Assembly: GCA_910579325.1 (NCBI GenBank)
Contig: CAJTTU010000004.1
Span: 26,658-60,807 of the forward strand
Origin: an uncultured Lachnospiraceae bacterium
GTDB taxonomy: Bacteria; Bacillota; Clostridia; Lachnospirales; Lachnospiraceae
Length of the DNA stretch: 34,150 nt
Direction of reading: 5' to 3'
Made by a program: the position numbers and the translations under genes. This document shows positions 14,134 through 21,463 of this stretch, piece by piece. Under the pieces are notes generated by a model. It made no database searches. It was not told where the DNA came from and was given only the letters and a program-made list of their open reading frames with translations. The stretch's first letter is position 1; the number at the start of each line of letters is the position of its first letter.

Positions 14134-14186
14134 AACAGGCACGGACACTTTTTGCGCATTCAGCAAACAGGATCTGTGCCTGTTTC
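14134..14186 (+). terminator. terminator after mttB
   Basis: AACAGGCACGGA pairs with TCTGTGCCTGTT (14173-14184), followed by a short T-rich run. The stem is strong but the U-tract is brief. Confidence 0.6.
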
Positions 14187-14370
14187 GTCATCACGAACGG
14201 AAATTACGGTGATACGCATCGTCTCTCCTTCCGCTGCTGTCAGGAACAAAGCCATCATAGTATATATGCAGGACTAAACGCAAGCTGTGCACAGGTAACT
14301 TCTACTGAAGAAACAACGGGTGGAATTTACTTTTGCAATTTAGGGACATAATCAGATCGCCCCATATCAT
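14187..14370. other. gene-free stretch before the riboswitch
   Basis: No supported coding frame, repeat or RNA motif is visible between the mttB terminator and the riboswitch promoter. Confidence 0.6.
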
Positions 14371-14399
14371 TTGACAAGCCCCGCAATGCGTGGTACACT
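14371..14399 (+). promoter_or_regulatory. promoter of the cobalamin riboswitch-cbiK transcript
   Basis: Perfect -35 TTGACA (14371-14376), 17-base spacer, -10 TACACT (14394-14399); start near 14406. Confidence 0.8.
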
Positions 14400-14420
14400 T
14401 ATTACAACGCCAACTGAACA

Positions 14421-14534
14421 GAACTGCCGCGGTGGGAATCGGGTGAAAGTCCCGAACGGTCACGCCACTGTGAAAAAGCCGGCTGTAATTTCTACAGAAA
14501 TACAACGGCTTTCAGTCAGAATACCCGCCAGTTC
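14421..14534 (+). promoter_or_regulatory. cobalamin riboswitch aptamer
   Basis: Closing helix GAACTG (14421-14426) / CAGTTC (14529-14534). Inside are the conserved blocks GGTGGGAATCGGGTGAAAGT, GCCACTG, and the B12 box AGTCAGAATACCCGCC (14515-14530). These match the adenosylcobalamin-type riboswitch in order and spacing. It precedes cbiK, a cobalamin synthesis gene, as expected for feedback control. Confidence 0.95.
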
Positions 14535-14601
14535 AAAATGATACTGCACCTAGTTACGAAGGATGACGACGTGTAAAGGGGAACTTATCGTTCTCATTCG
14601 G

Positions 14602-14636
14602 TTCATCCGTTTTACGGATGGACTTTTTCTTTTTCT
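14602..14636 (+). terminator. riboswitch expression-platform terminator
   Basis: TTCATCCGT-TTT-ACGGATGGA hairpin followed by CTTTTTCTTTTT, between the aptamer and cbiK. This indicates transcription attenuation when cobalamin is bound. Confidence 0.85.
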
Positions 14637-14670
14637 TATCATTATATTATTATATACGGGAGGAACCGCC

Positions 14671-15465
14671 ATGACAGACGGGACATGTAAGAAGGCCATA
14701 CTGGCCGTAAGCTTTGGAACCAGTGTAAACGAGACAAGAGAGAAAACCATCGACGTGATCGAGGACAGCATCCGCAGGGCCTACCCGGACTACCAGCTGT
14801 ACCGGGCCTGGACCAGCAAGATGATTATCAAAAAGATACTGAAACGGGACGGCATAAAAATCCCCACTGTCACCGAAGCCATGGCCCGGATGGTGATCGA
14901 CGGAATAAAGGAAGTAGTCGTACAGCCCACCCATATCATCAACGGCATTGAAAACGATCTGATGAAGGAAGATGTACTGGCCTATCAAAGCCAGATGGAT
15001 TCCATTCGGTTTGGCGATCCGCTGCTGACCACAACCCAGGATAACACCGACTCTATTCATGCGCTGTTGGCGGATTTTCCCTCTCTGCCTGAGGACGAGG
15101 TGCTGGTTTTCATGGGACACGGCACCACCCACTATGCCAATTCCGTCTACGCCGCTCTGGACTACACCTTTAAGGACATGGGCCATAAAAACATTTTCCT
15201 TGGCACTGTCGAGGCATATCCCAGCATGGAGTCCCTGATGAAACAGGTGAAGGCCTATCAGCCAAAGAAAGTCCACCTGGCCCCTTTTATGGTAGTAGCC
15301 GGCGACCATGCCATGAACGACATGGCCGGCGACGATCCGGACTCCTGGCGCTGCCAGTTTGAAAAGGCGGGATTCCCTGTGGAATGTCATCTGAAAGGTC
15401 TGGGCGAATATGAGGGCATCCGGCAGCTTTATCTGAAGCATGTGCAGGCCGCGATGGAGAGCTGA
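14671..15465 (+). CDS. cbiK: sirohydrochlorin cobaltochelatase, anaerobic type
   Basis: CbiK inserts cobalt into sirohydrochlorin in the anaerobic cobalamin pathway. The 264-residue sequence has ILAVSFGTSVNETREKT (10-26), VVQPTHIINGIEND (84-97), MGHGTTHY (148-155) with metal-binding His150, and VVAGDHAMNDMAGDD (208-222) with His213, all typical of the CbiK chelatase family. The ATG at 14671 follows GGGAGG by 7 bases. The frame is open further upstream to 14563, but that part runs through the riboswitch terminator and is not coding. No signal peptide is present, so it is cytoplasmic rather than a periplasmic CbiK-P form. It is transcribed alone behind the riboswitch; other cob/cbi genes must lie elsewhere. 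Confidence 0.95.
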   Translation: MTDGTCKKAILAVSFGTSVNETREKTIDVIEDSIRRAYPDYQLYRAWTSKMIIKKILKRDGIKIPTVTEAMARMVIDGIKEVVVQPTHIINGIENDLMKEDVLAYQSQMDSIRFGDPLLTTTQDNTDSIHALLADFPSLPEDEVLVFMGHGTTHYANSVYAALDYTFKDMGHKNIFLGTVEAYPSMESLMKQVKAYQPKKVHLAPFMVVAGDHAMNDMAGDDPDSWRCQFEKAGFPVECHLKGLGEYEGIRQLYLKHVQAAMES

Positions 15466-15513
15466 GACTGTACATACAATATTGTAAAAACACTGTTCAT
15501 TGTCTGTGTACAT

Positions 15514-15573
15514 CAGGGGACTGTGAAAAAAGTTCTGCCTGTATTTGTCTTTTTTCACGGTCCCCTGTTTTTT
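15514..15573 (+). terminator. terminator after cbiK
   Basis: CAGGGGAC-GTGAAAAAAG pairs with CTTTTTTCAC-GGTCCCCTG (19-bp stem with one wobble or mismatch) and is followed by seven Ts. A strong intrinsic terminator. Confidence 0.92.
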
Positions 15574-15821
15574 ATATTCCGAAAAAGCCGCACGTCCCAC
15601 CCATAGTACGGAAATCATCCGCAAAGATTCCCGTTTTATCAATCCTATCTAAAATATTTTCATCCACATGCAGAAAAATCCCGCTTCATTTTTATATTTC
15701 CCGCTGAATATGCAGAAAATAAAAGAAATGCTATACTGGGCACATCCCGTTATGGCCATCCGGCCGTTTCATAAGCTATAAATGTATAACGACGACTTAC
15801 AAATACAAGGGGGATATCTAT
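15574..15821. promoter_or_regulatory. leader and promoter region of the SLC13-type permease
   Basis: No gene is visible. An extended -10 element TGC-TATACT (-10 hexamer 15732-15737) lies about 85 bases before the permease ATG; no good -35 box accompanies it. The ribosome site AAGGGGGATATCTAT precedes the ATG. Confidence 0.45.
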
Positions 15822-17105
15822 ATGTGGAACGGAGCAATCGTAACGGCAGTCCTTCTGCTGACTGTCATATTGCTGCTTACTAAAAAAGCGTCTCTTGGCT
15901 GGATCGGCCTGCTGATTCCATCTGTCCTGTCTGCCTTTGGCATTCTGTCGGCCAATGACGCCTTCGCAGGGCTTGCCGACAAATCCATGTTTGTATTTGT
16001 GGGCGCTTTTGTAATCAGCGAGGCCTTTTTTAAAGTCGGACTGGCCAAAAAGCTGGGAGACAGCCTGGGGAAAAAACTGAAAAACATTCGAAATGAAAGT
16101 CTGATTCTGCTGTTTCTCTGCCTGATGACCGCCTCCATGTCCGCCTTTATGTCCAGTCTCGGCGTACAGGTGGCCATGCTCTCCCTTATGCTGGCATTGG
16201 GCGCAAGCCTGCAGGTCAGCCGGACCAGAATTATGATGGCCATCGGATATTCCGCAACCATCGGCGGCATGATGACGCTGGTAGGAACCCCGTTAAATAT
16301 GGTAGGAAAAGCCGCTTACGAAGACGCGGTGCCCGGCGGCTTTATGGGCGTTTTTGAAATTACGCTGATCGCTCTGCCTGTGGGTCTGGCCATGATCCTC
16401 TATTTCTGCTTCATCGGCAGCCGCAGCCTTCCGGACCACAGATTTATCCCGCAGACCGGAAACGAAAACAGAACCGCCGGCAGAGAAACCGGGGAAGAGA
16501 ATCGGCGGGATCAGCTGATCACAGTCGGAAGCTTTTTCCTTTTCCTCATCCTCATTGTGCTGGACGGAAATACCGTTATATCTGCCAGTGCAGCCGGCGC
16601 TCTGGTTCTTTTGATCATCGGAGGAACGAAAATTCTTTCGGTGAAAGAAATGGTACTGTCCATCCGCTGGGACATTCTCATGTTTATTATGGGGATTCAG
16701 GCCCTTGGAAAAGGAATTGCCGGCGCAGGGCTGGATACGCTGCTGTCAGAACAGACGGCGGTTCTGTTTGGGAACGGCATTCCGGACAGACTGCTGATCG
16801 GAATGGTATTTCTGGTCGTGGCCGTCGTCACCCAGTTCTTAAACAATACCGGAACCTTCGGCGTCGTGCTGCCCTTTGTTCTGATGCTGGCCTCTACGTT
16901 CCATGTGAATCTGAAACCGGTGATGTTCACCGCCATGGTCGCCGCAAGCAGCAGCTTCGCCCTGCCCATCGCCGCGCCCACCTATCCCATGCTGGCCGAA
17001 GAAGGGAACATCCGGTTCCGGGACTGGGTGATACAGGGTCTGCCGCTGGTGGGAATCGGCCTGGCAGGCTGCGTAATCGGAATCCCGCTGCTCTGGCCGC
17101 TGTAA
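15822..17105 (+). CDS. SLC13/DASS-type anion permease
   Basis: A 427-residue membrane protein with about 11-12 hydrophobic segments, the first starting at residue 3 as a signal anchor. Two repeated family motifs mark the ion-transporter (SLC13, ArsB/NhaD, CitMHS) fold: TLVGTPLNMVGKAA in the first half and FLNNTGTFGVVLPF in the second, the usual sodium/substrate hairpin positions. A charged cytoplasmic loop of about 35 residues (GNENRTAGRETGEENRR) lies between the halves. Related proteins carry di- and tricarboxylates or sulfate with sodium. The substrate here is unknown. The gene is alone between the cbiK terminator and the convergent PucR-type regulator gene, whose stop codon is only 7 bases away. 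Confidence 0.85.
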   Translation: MWNGAIVTAVLLLTVILLLTKKASLGWIGLLIPSVLSAFGILSANDAFAGLADKSMFVFVGAFVISEAFFKVGLAKKLGDSLGKKLKNIRNESLILLFLCLMTASMSAFMSSLGVQVAMLSLMLALGASLQVSRTRIMMAIGYSATIGGMMTLVGTPLNMVGKAAYEDAVPGGFMGVFEITLIALPVGLAMILYFCFIGSRSLPDHRFIPQTGNENRTAGRETGEENRRDQLITVGSFFLFLILIVLDGNTVISASAAGALVLLIIGGTKILSVKEMVLSIRWDILMFIMGIQALGKGIAGAGLDTLLSEQTAVLFGNGIPDRLLIGMVFLVVAVVTQFLNNTGTFGVVLPFVLMLASTFHVNLKPVMFTAMVAASSSFALPIAAPTYPMLAEEGNIRFRDWVIQGLPLVGIGLAGCVIGIPLLWPL

Positions 17106-17112
17106 CATCATT

Positions 17113-18657
17113 TTACTGATATAACTCATAAATGCGCAGAGACAGATTCAAGTATAATATCGTATCCGAATCCTCCAGATCCAGGCTTGTAAAGGCCTGG
17201 ATTTTTTTCAGCCGGTAAGTCAGCGTTCCTCTGTGCAGAAACAGCGCCTTGGCCGCCAGCACCGGCTGACAGTCAGCCTTGATATACGTTTCCAGCGTAT
17301 GATAATAGTCCGTATTCTTTTCGCGATCGATCTTCTTTAACGTGCGCAGAGCGGAGGAACAGACCACATTCATCGGAAGACTGCCAGTGGCATGAGTCAG
17401 CATATAAGTCAGAGCGATACGGGAAAAAGGATGACAGTAACGGTCCGGCTCCCGCTCCATCCCGTATTTTCTTCCATAACATGCCTGCTTCTCATATTCC
17501 GGCAGCCGGATCAGATTGTAAAACTGATCGCTGGCGCCAAAATGAACGCTGTTTTTCAACCCGATCTCATGAAGCAGAGCATAATAGGGCGCAGGATCCA
17601 ATACCGTTTCCGGCAGATGACAGACCACATACAGCTTTTCATCCTGAAAAAATGCCACGCTGTCATTGATATTTTCCATAACGCTCAGACAAATGCTCCG
17701 GGTATAGCTGGAATCAAGGGGCGCAAGAGGCGCGGAAGCCGCCAGATAACGTCCTTCCTGATGCCAGCCCTTTTGCTCCAGCTGCTCCCAGGTATCGGAA
17801 TGGGCGTCCAGCTGCCGGAACAAAATGTGGGACAAAAGCACCACAAAAGGATTTTTCGCTTTATGGTCCTCTTTTCTCAGAAAACGGAAGGCTTCCGAAA
17901 TATATACGGAAAAATATTCCAGAAGTTTCAGCTGACTGGGCTTTATGGAAGACTGCAGCTCATTAATCAGAATTCTTCCCTGATAACGCTGATCGTCGTC
18001 AAAAATATTAATATAAATATCCCGATGCTTGTTCCATTCGGGCGTCCAGTAGTGGGCTTTTCTTGTATTGTAGGTTTCCAGAAATTCTTTCGTATGCGAA
18101 TGGAGATTCCGCCGTTCGGCCGACAGCAGCAGCCGGCCGGTATCCGGATCCACCGACATCCGCATCATCCCCGACACATAGGAGGTGCGAACCAGCGCGT
18201 TATTGCTGGCGTCCAGAATATACATGGGATTCTGAAAAATCTCATCGGAAACGGCACAGTAATCATAGAGGGTGGCGTGATTGACCAGCAGCTGATTCAG
18301 CTGGCCGGTCCACCTGCGGAACCTGGAAAACACATCCTGAACCAGCTCCAGAATATGAAACGGATTTTCTTCTCTGGAAATATAAATCACGGAGCTCTGG
18401 GGATGGATGGAATGAATGGGGATATCCGTTTTTCCCACGAGAATCATACAGCAGCTTGTCTCCATAATCTGTTCCAGATACTCCGGCGTCACAACATATA
18501 CATACTGTTCATAAATCTCCTGCTGCCCCTGGAACAGACGGACATCCTCCAGTTTCATAGGATCCTTATTCCGGTAAAACATATAATCCGAAAACCTGTC
18601 GTCCAGATAATCCGACAAAATCTGCATATTTAAAAACAGCGCCGTCTTTTTCGTCAT
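17113..18657 (-). CDS. PucR/CdaR-type transcriptional regulator
   Basis: The 514-residue protein ends with the PucR C-terminal helix-turn-helix (HTH_30, about residues 445-510: AAKALFLHRGTLTYRLKKI then a short helix ending at IYELYQ). The middle part (about 270-400) resembles the CdaR GGDEF-like domain; the N-terminal 150 residues are unassigned. This group usually activates transporter and catabolic genes in response to their substrate. The ATG at 18657 is chosen because AAAGGAGAAGGG precedes it and a good promoter lies just upstream; the open frame continues 39 residues further through that promoter. It diverges from the DcuC-like transporter and the two UroD-like methyltransferases, the likely targets. 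Confidence 0.88.
   Translation of the reverse strand: MTKKTALFLNMQILSDYLDDRFSDYMFYRNKDPMKLEDVRLFQGQQEIYEQYVYVVTPEYLEQIMETSCCMILVGKTDIPIHSIHPQSSVIYISREENPFHILELVQDVFSRFRRWTGQLNQLLVNHATLYDYCAVSDEIFQNPMYILDASNNALVRTSYVSGMMRMSVDPDTGRLLLSAERRNLHSHTKEFLETYNTRKAHYWTPEWNKHRDIYINIFDDDQRYQGRILINELQSSIKPSQLKLLEYFSVYISEAFRFLRKEDHKAKNPFVVLLSHILFRQLDAHSDTWEQLEQKGWHQEGRYLAASAPLAPLDSSYTRSICLSVMENINDSVAFFQDEKLYVVCHLPETVLDPAPYYALLHEIGLKNSVHFGASDQFYNLIRLPEYEKQACYGRKYGMEREPDRYCHPFSRIALTYMLTHATGSLPMNVVCSSALRTLKKIDREKNTDYYHTLETYIKADCQPVLAAKALFLHRGTLTYRLKKIQAFTSLDLEDSDTILYLNLSLRIYELYQ
17179..17208 (+). terminator. terminator for the permease, inside the convergent regulator gene
   Basis: ATCCAGGC...GCCTGGAT forms an 8-bp stem followed by a seven-T run on the plus strand. 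It lies 74 bases past the permease stop codon but within the 3' coding part of the PucR-type gene. Confidence 0.75.
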
Positions 18658-18703
18658 CCCTTCTCCTTTCTGCCTCCCGCCGCTTTTCCTTTGAAACGCA
18701 ATC

Positions 18704-18732
18704 ATTCTACCACATTTCGGCGGATTTTTCAA
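18704..18732 (-). promoter_or_regulatory. promoter of the PucR-type regulator
   Basis: TTGAAA (18727-18732), 17-base spacer, TAGAAT (18704-18709) on the minus strand; start near 18697, about 40 bases before the ATG. Confidence 0.7.
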
Positions 18733-18789
18733 TTTTGTTCCGTTCTGGTCCGTCTGCCCAAAAATATGCGGCACACTTTGAACAGCGGG

Positions 18790-18795
18790 TAGAAT
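18790..18795 (+). promoter_or_regulatory. -10 element of the DcuC-UroD unit, weak -35
   Basis: GGTAGAAT here mirrors ATTCTACC of the opposite promoter. The position expected for a -35 box (TGCGGC) does not match consensus, as is common at activator-dependent promoters. The transcript would start near 18802. Confidence 0.45.
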
Positions 18796-18859
18796 AGAAA
18801 AAAAGGGGAAATTCTATTATGATACTTTTAACACATTATTATTCAAAGGGGGAAATGAA

Positions 18860-20227
18860 ATGCTTCAAATCTTAGCAACGGCGGTCCTTCTTGGCCTGCT
18901 CATCTTCAGTATCGTAAAAAAGTACAAGACATCCGTGGTCCTTCTGACCCTGTCTCTGATCGCTTACGGCGGACTGACCATCGCGAACGGAAGCGTTATG
19001 GGCGACAAAACCTGTGGCAGCGCCTTTTTCGATATCTTCGAAAAAATCAATTCCAGCGCACAGGGAACCATGGCGGGAAACGTGCTGATTATTATGTCTA
19101 TCTATGGCTACATCGTGTATATGCAGCACATCAAGGCCTCTGACATGTTCGCCACTATGGTGGCGTCGCCGCTGAAAAAGATCAGAGCGCCTTACCTGCT
19201 GGCCGCCATGGTGGTGGTTGTAGGCAACCTGATCAAGATCGTCATTCCCAGCGGCATCAGCGTCGCCGCTTTGATGATCGCCACCCTGTATCCGGTCATG
19301 CTGAAAGTGGGATGCTCCAAAAGCACGGCGGCTTCCGCGGTCCTGCTCTCCTACTTCACCTGCTGGGGCCCTTCCGACGCCAGCCTCTACACCGCCCTTT
19401 CTCTGGCTGGTCTTGAGGACGTATCCGTATCCCAGTGGTTCGTCTCCAGCCAGATTCCCGTGATGCTGGTGGTCCTGCTGGTGGTCGTGCTGATCTTCGT
19501 TCCTGTCTCAAAATTTTTCGACAAAAAGGAACAGGCAAAGCCCTCGGAAGCGGCACTGGAATCCCAGTCTGTCAAAGACATCGGCGTCCCTTATTTCTAC
19601 GCCGTACTGCCTTTGCTGCCTCTTGCCACCATCCTGATTTTCAGCGAACTGGTCGTGGGAAGCATCGTCATCAGCGTGGTTGCCGCCTGCTTCTTCTGTC
19701 TGGTTGTGGCAGTTGTTATCCACGCCCTCTGCCAGCGGAATTTTAAAGAATGCTTCAACGGCGTCTCCGTCGTATTCGACGGCATGGGCGATTATTTTAA
19801 GGGTCCCGGCATTCTGTTAATCTTCGGCACGCTGTTTGCCTCCGCCTTAAACGGCATCGGTGGCATGAAGCTGATCGTAAACGGACTGACCAGTATGGGC
19901 GGCGGAACCGCTGTCGCCGTGTTTGTCACCACCATGCTGGGCATCTTTGTCGTAGGCGTCACCGGCGTATTCAACGGAAATGTAAGTCTGATTATCCCGG
20001 TTATGACATCCATTATCGAGGCCGGCAGTTTACCGACTCTGCCTTTGCTCCATCTGGGACTGATCGGCTGCGCTCTCGGTTCCTCCGTCACCCCCGTGGC
20101 CGGCGCGTCTCTGTACATCGCCTCCGCCACCGACGTCAGCATTCTGACCTGCGTAAAGCGAAACCTGATTCCGATTATCTGCGGCGGCATTACAGCAGTG
20201 ATCACGGTAATGGTATTCTTCGTATAG
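18860..20227 (+). CDS. DcuC-like C4-dicarboxylate transporter family protein
   Basis: A 455-residue protein with about 12 hydrophobic segments beginning at residue 3. Family-like features include IVIPSGISVAALMIATLYPVML in the first half, CWGPSDASLYTA, and ALGSSVTPVAGASLYIASATDV near the C-terminus. These resemble the DcuC/ion transporter (IT) superfamily, which exchanges C4-dicarboxylates such as fumarate and succinate under anaerobic conditions. The true substrate may be another carboxylate, because the gene leads a unit with two methyltransferases of the UroD superfamily and is divergent from a PucR-type activator. AAAGGGGGAAATGAA precedes the ATG. The next gene starts 60 bases downstream with no terminator between. 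Confidence 0.8.
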   Translation: MLQILATAVLLGLLIFSIVKKYKTSVVLLTLSLIAYGGLTIANGSVMGDKTCGSAFFDIFEKINSSAQGTMAGNVLIIMSIYGYIVYMQHIKASDMFATMVASPLKKIRAPYLLAAMVVVVGNLIKIVIPSGISVAALMIATLYPVMLKVGCSKSTAASAVLLSYFTCWGPSDASLYTALSLAGLEDVSVSQWFVSSQIPVMLVVLLVVVLIFVPVSKFFDKKEQAKPSEAALESQSVKDIGVPYFYAVLPLLPLATILIFSELVVGSIVISVVAACFFCLVVAVVIHALCQRNFKECFNGVSVVFDGMGDYFKGPGILLIFGTLFASALNGIGGMKLIVNGLTSMGGGTAVAVFVTTMLGIFVVGVTGVFNGNVSLIIPVMTSIIEAGSLPTLPLLHLGLIGCALGSSVTPVAGASLYIASATDVSILTCVKRNLIPIICGGITAVITVMVFFV

Positions 20228-20287
20228 CCCTGCCCGGTTTACAAGCCTGGCGTGAAAATCATGAAACAACCATAAAGGAGAACATCA

Positions 20288-21346
20288 ATGAACAATCCAA
20301 CATTTTCAGAAAAAGAACTGGACCGGATCGGGTCCTATCAGATCCCCGGCAGCTACGGCTCGGCCAGCGTTGAACAGCCGAAATTAAACACCCCCATAAC
20401 GCCCAGAGAAAATATGCTTCGCGTGATGCGGGGAGAAAAGCCTGTGTGGCTGCCCAATATGAACCGGGACACCAACCTGCTCTGTCCCGACATGATGCCC
20501 GACGCCTCCGCCAGAGCCTTCGGCGGTATCGACTGGTTCGGCGTGGACTGGCAGTATGAACCGCTGACAAAAGCCGCCATGGTACGGCCCGGCACAAGAC
20601 GGCTGTCCGATATCACCAAATGGGAAGAAGAACTGGTATTCCCCGACCTTATGGAACTGGACTGGGAAAAAGACGCGAAAGAGCTGTATCATATGCTGCC
20701 CAATGACCGGTTTACATACTTTGTAATCTATAACGGCATTTTTGAACGAACTGCCGATCTGACCAGCTTTGAGGACGCGTTCTGTTATCTTCTGGAGGAA
20801 CCGGAAGCGCTGACGGCATTTTATGACAGGATGATCGACTGGTATATTCAGCTGATGAAAATCGCCAGAACCTATTACCGGACGGATATGATTCTGTTCC
20901 ATGACGATATGGGTTCCCAGCGCTCTCCTTTCTTCTCCACGGAAGTTTTCCGGGAGCTGTTTGTCCCTCAATATCAGAAGCTGACCCGGGCGGCCCATGA
21001 CGAAGGCATGTACATCGCGATCCACTCCTGCGGAAATGTCCGCCCCCATATCCCCGGCTTTATCGAGGCCGGCTTCGACGCCTGGGAGGGACAGGAAGGA
21101 ACTACTGATAAAGATGAGATTATGGAAACCTTCGGCGACCGGCTGGTACAGTTAGGCAACTTCGAGATTACAGGGGACCTTTCCGATGAAGAAGCAGCAG
21201 ACGTCATTCGCCGCATGATCGAGACACGGGGACGGACGGGGCGCTGCGCCTACCGCATCCGGGACAAACGCCCGGTACAGGGCGGACTGAACCTGGATGA
21301 TGAAATGTATCGCCTCAGCAGGATATATTATTCCCGCGAAGCATAA
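20288..21346 (+). CDS. UroD-superfamily methyltransferase (corrinoid type), paralog 1
   Basis: The 352-residue protein belongs to the uroporphyrinogen decarboxylase/MtaA-CmuA superfamily (COG0407). A zinc site like that of methylcobamide:CoM methyltransferases is visible: His246-x-Cys248 (HSCGNV) and Cys320, an HxC-x71-C arrangement. HDDMGSQRSPFF (205-216) is also kept. Members transfer methyl groups between corrinoid proteins and acceptors or demethylate methoxy compounds; true heme UroD is unlikely given these motifs and context. About 40 extra N-terminal residues precede the conserved TPRENMLRVMRGE start compared with paralog 2. AAAGGAG lies upstream of the ATG. It follows the DcuC-like transporter and precedes paralog 2. 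Confidence 0.9.
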   Translation: MNNPTFSEKELDRIGSYQIPGSYGSASVEQPKLNTPITPRENMLRVMRGEKPVWLPNMNRDTNLLCPDMMPDASARAFGGIDWFGVDWQYEPLTKAAMVRPGTRRLSDITKWEEELVFPDLMELDWEKDAKELYHMLPNDRFTYFVIYNGIFERTADLTSFEDAFCYLLEEPEALTAFYDRMIDWYIQLMKIARTYYRTDMILFHDDMGSQRSPFFSTEVFRELFVPQYQKLTRAAHDEGMYIAIHSCGNVRPHIPGFIEAGFDAWEGQEGTTDKDEIMETFGDRLVQLGNFEITGDLSDEEAADVIRRMIETRGRTGRCAYRIRDKRPVQGGLNLDDEMYRLSRIYYSREA

Positions 21347-21359
21347 CCCCGGCTGTCGT

Positions 21360-21389
21360 GGCCGCGCAGGCCCTCTGGCACACGCGGCC
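21360..21389 (+). other. stem-loop between the two UroD-like genes
   Basis: GGCCGCG (21360-21366) and CGCGGCC (21383-21389) form a 7-bp GC-rich hairpin with no U-run after it, in the 117-base gap. It may modulate relative expression or decay rather than terminate. Confidence 0.4.
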
Positions 21390-21463
21390 CGCTGACCGTA
21401 TATCACTTTCCGACCATATGTGACGCATCGACCACACATGACATATAAAAAGGAGAACGCTGA

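Noticed and set aside
14563..14670. N-terminal extension of CbiK starting at 14563
   Set aside because: It runs through the riboswitch terminator hairpin and lacks a ribosome site; the ATG at 14671 has GGGAGG and begins the conserved sequence.
14650..15642. 330-codon minus-strand frame opposite cbiK
   Set aside because: Antisense to cbiK and through its terminator; composition rich in His, Gly and Gln as expected for a shadow.
17392..18633. 413-codon plus-strand frame opposite the PucR-type gene
   Set aside because: Antisense shadow, without domain features or ribosome site.
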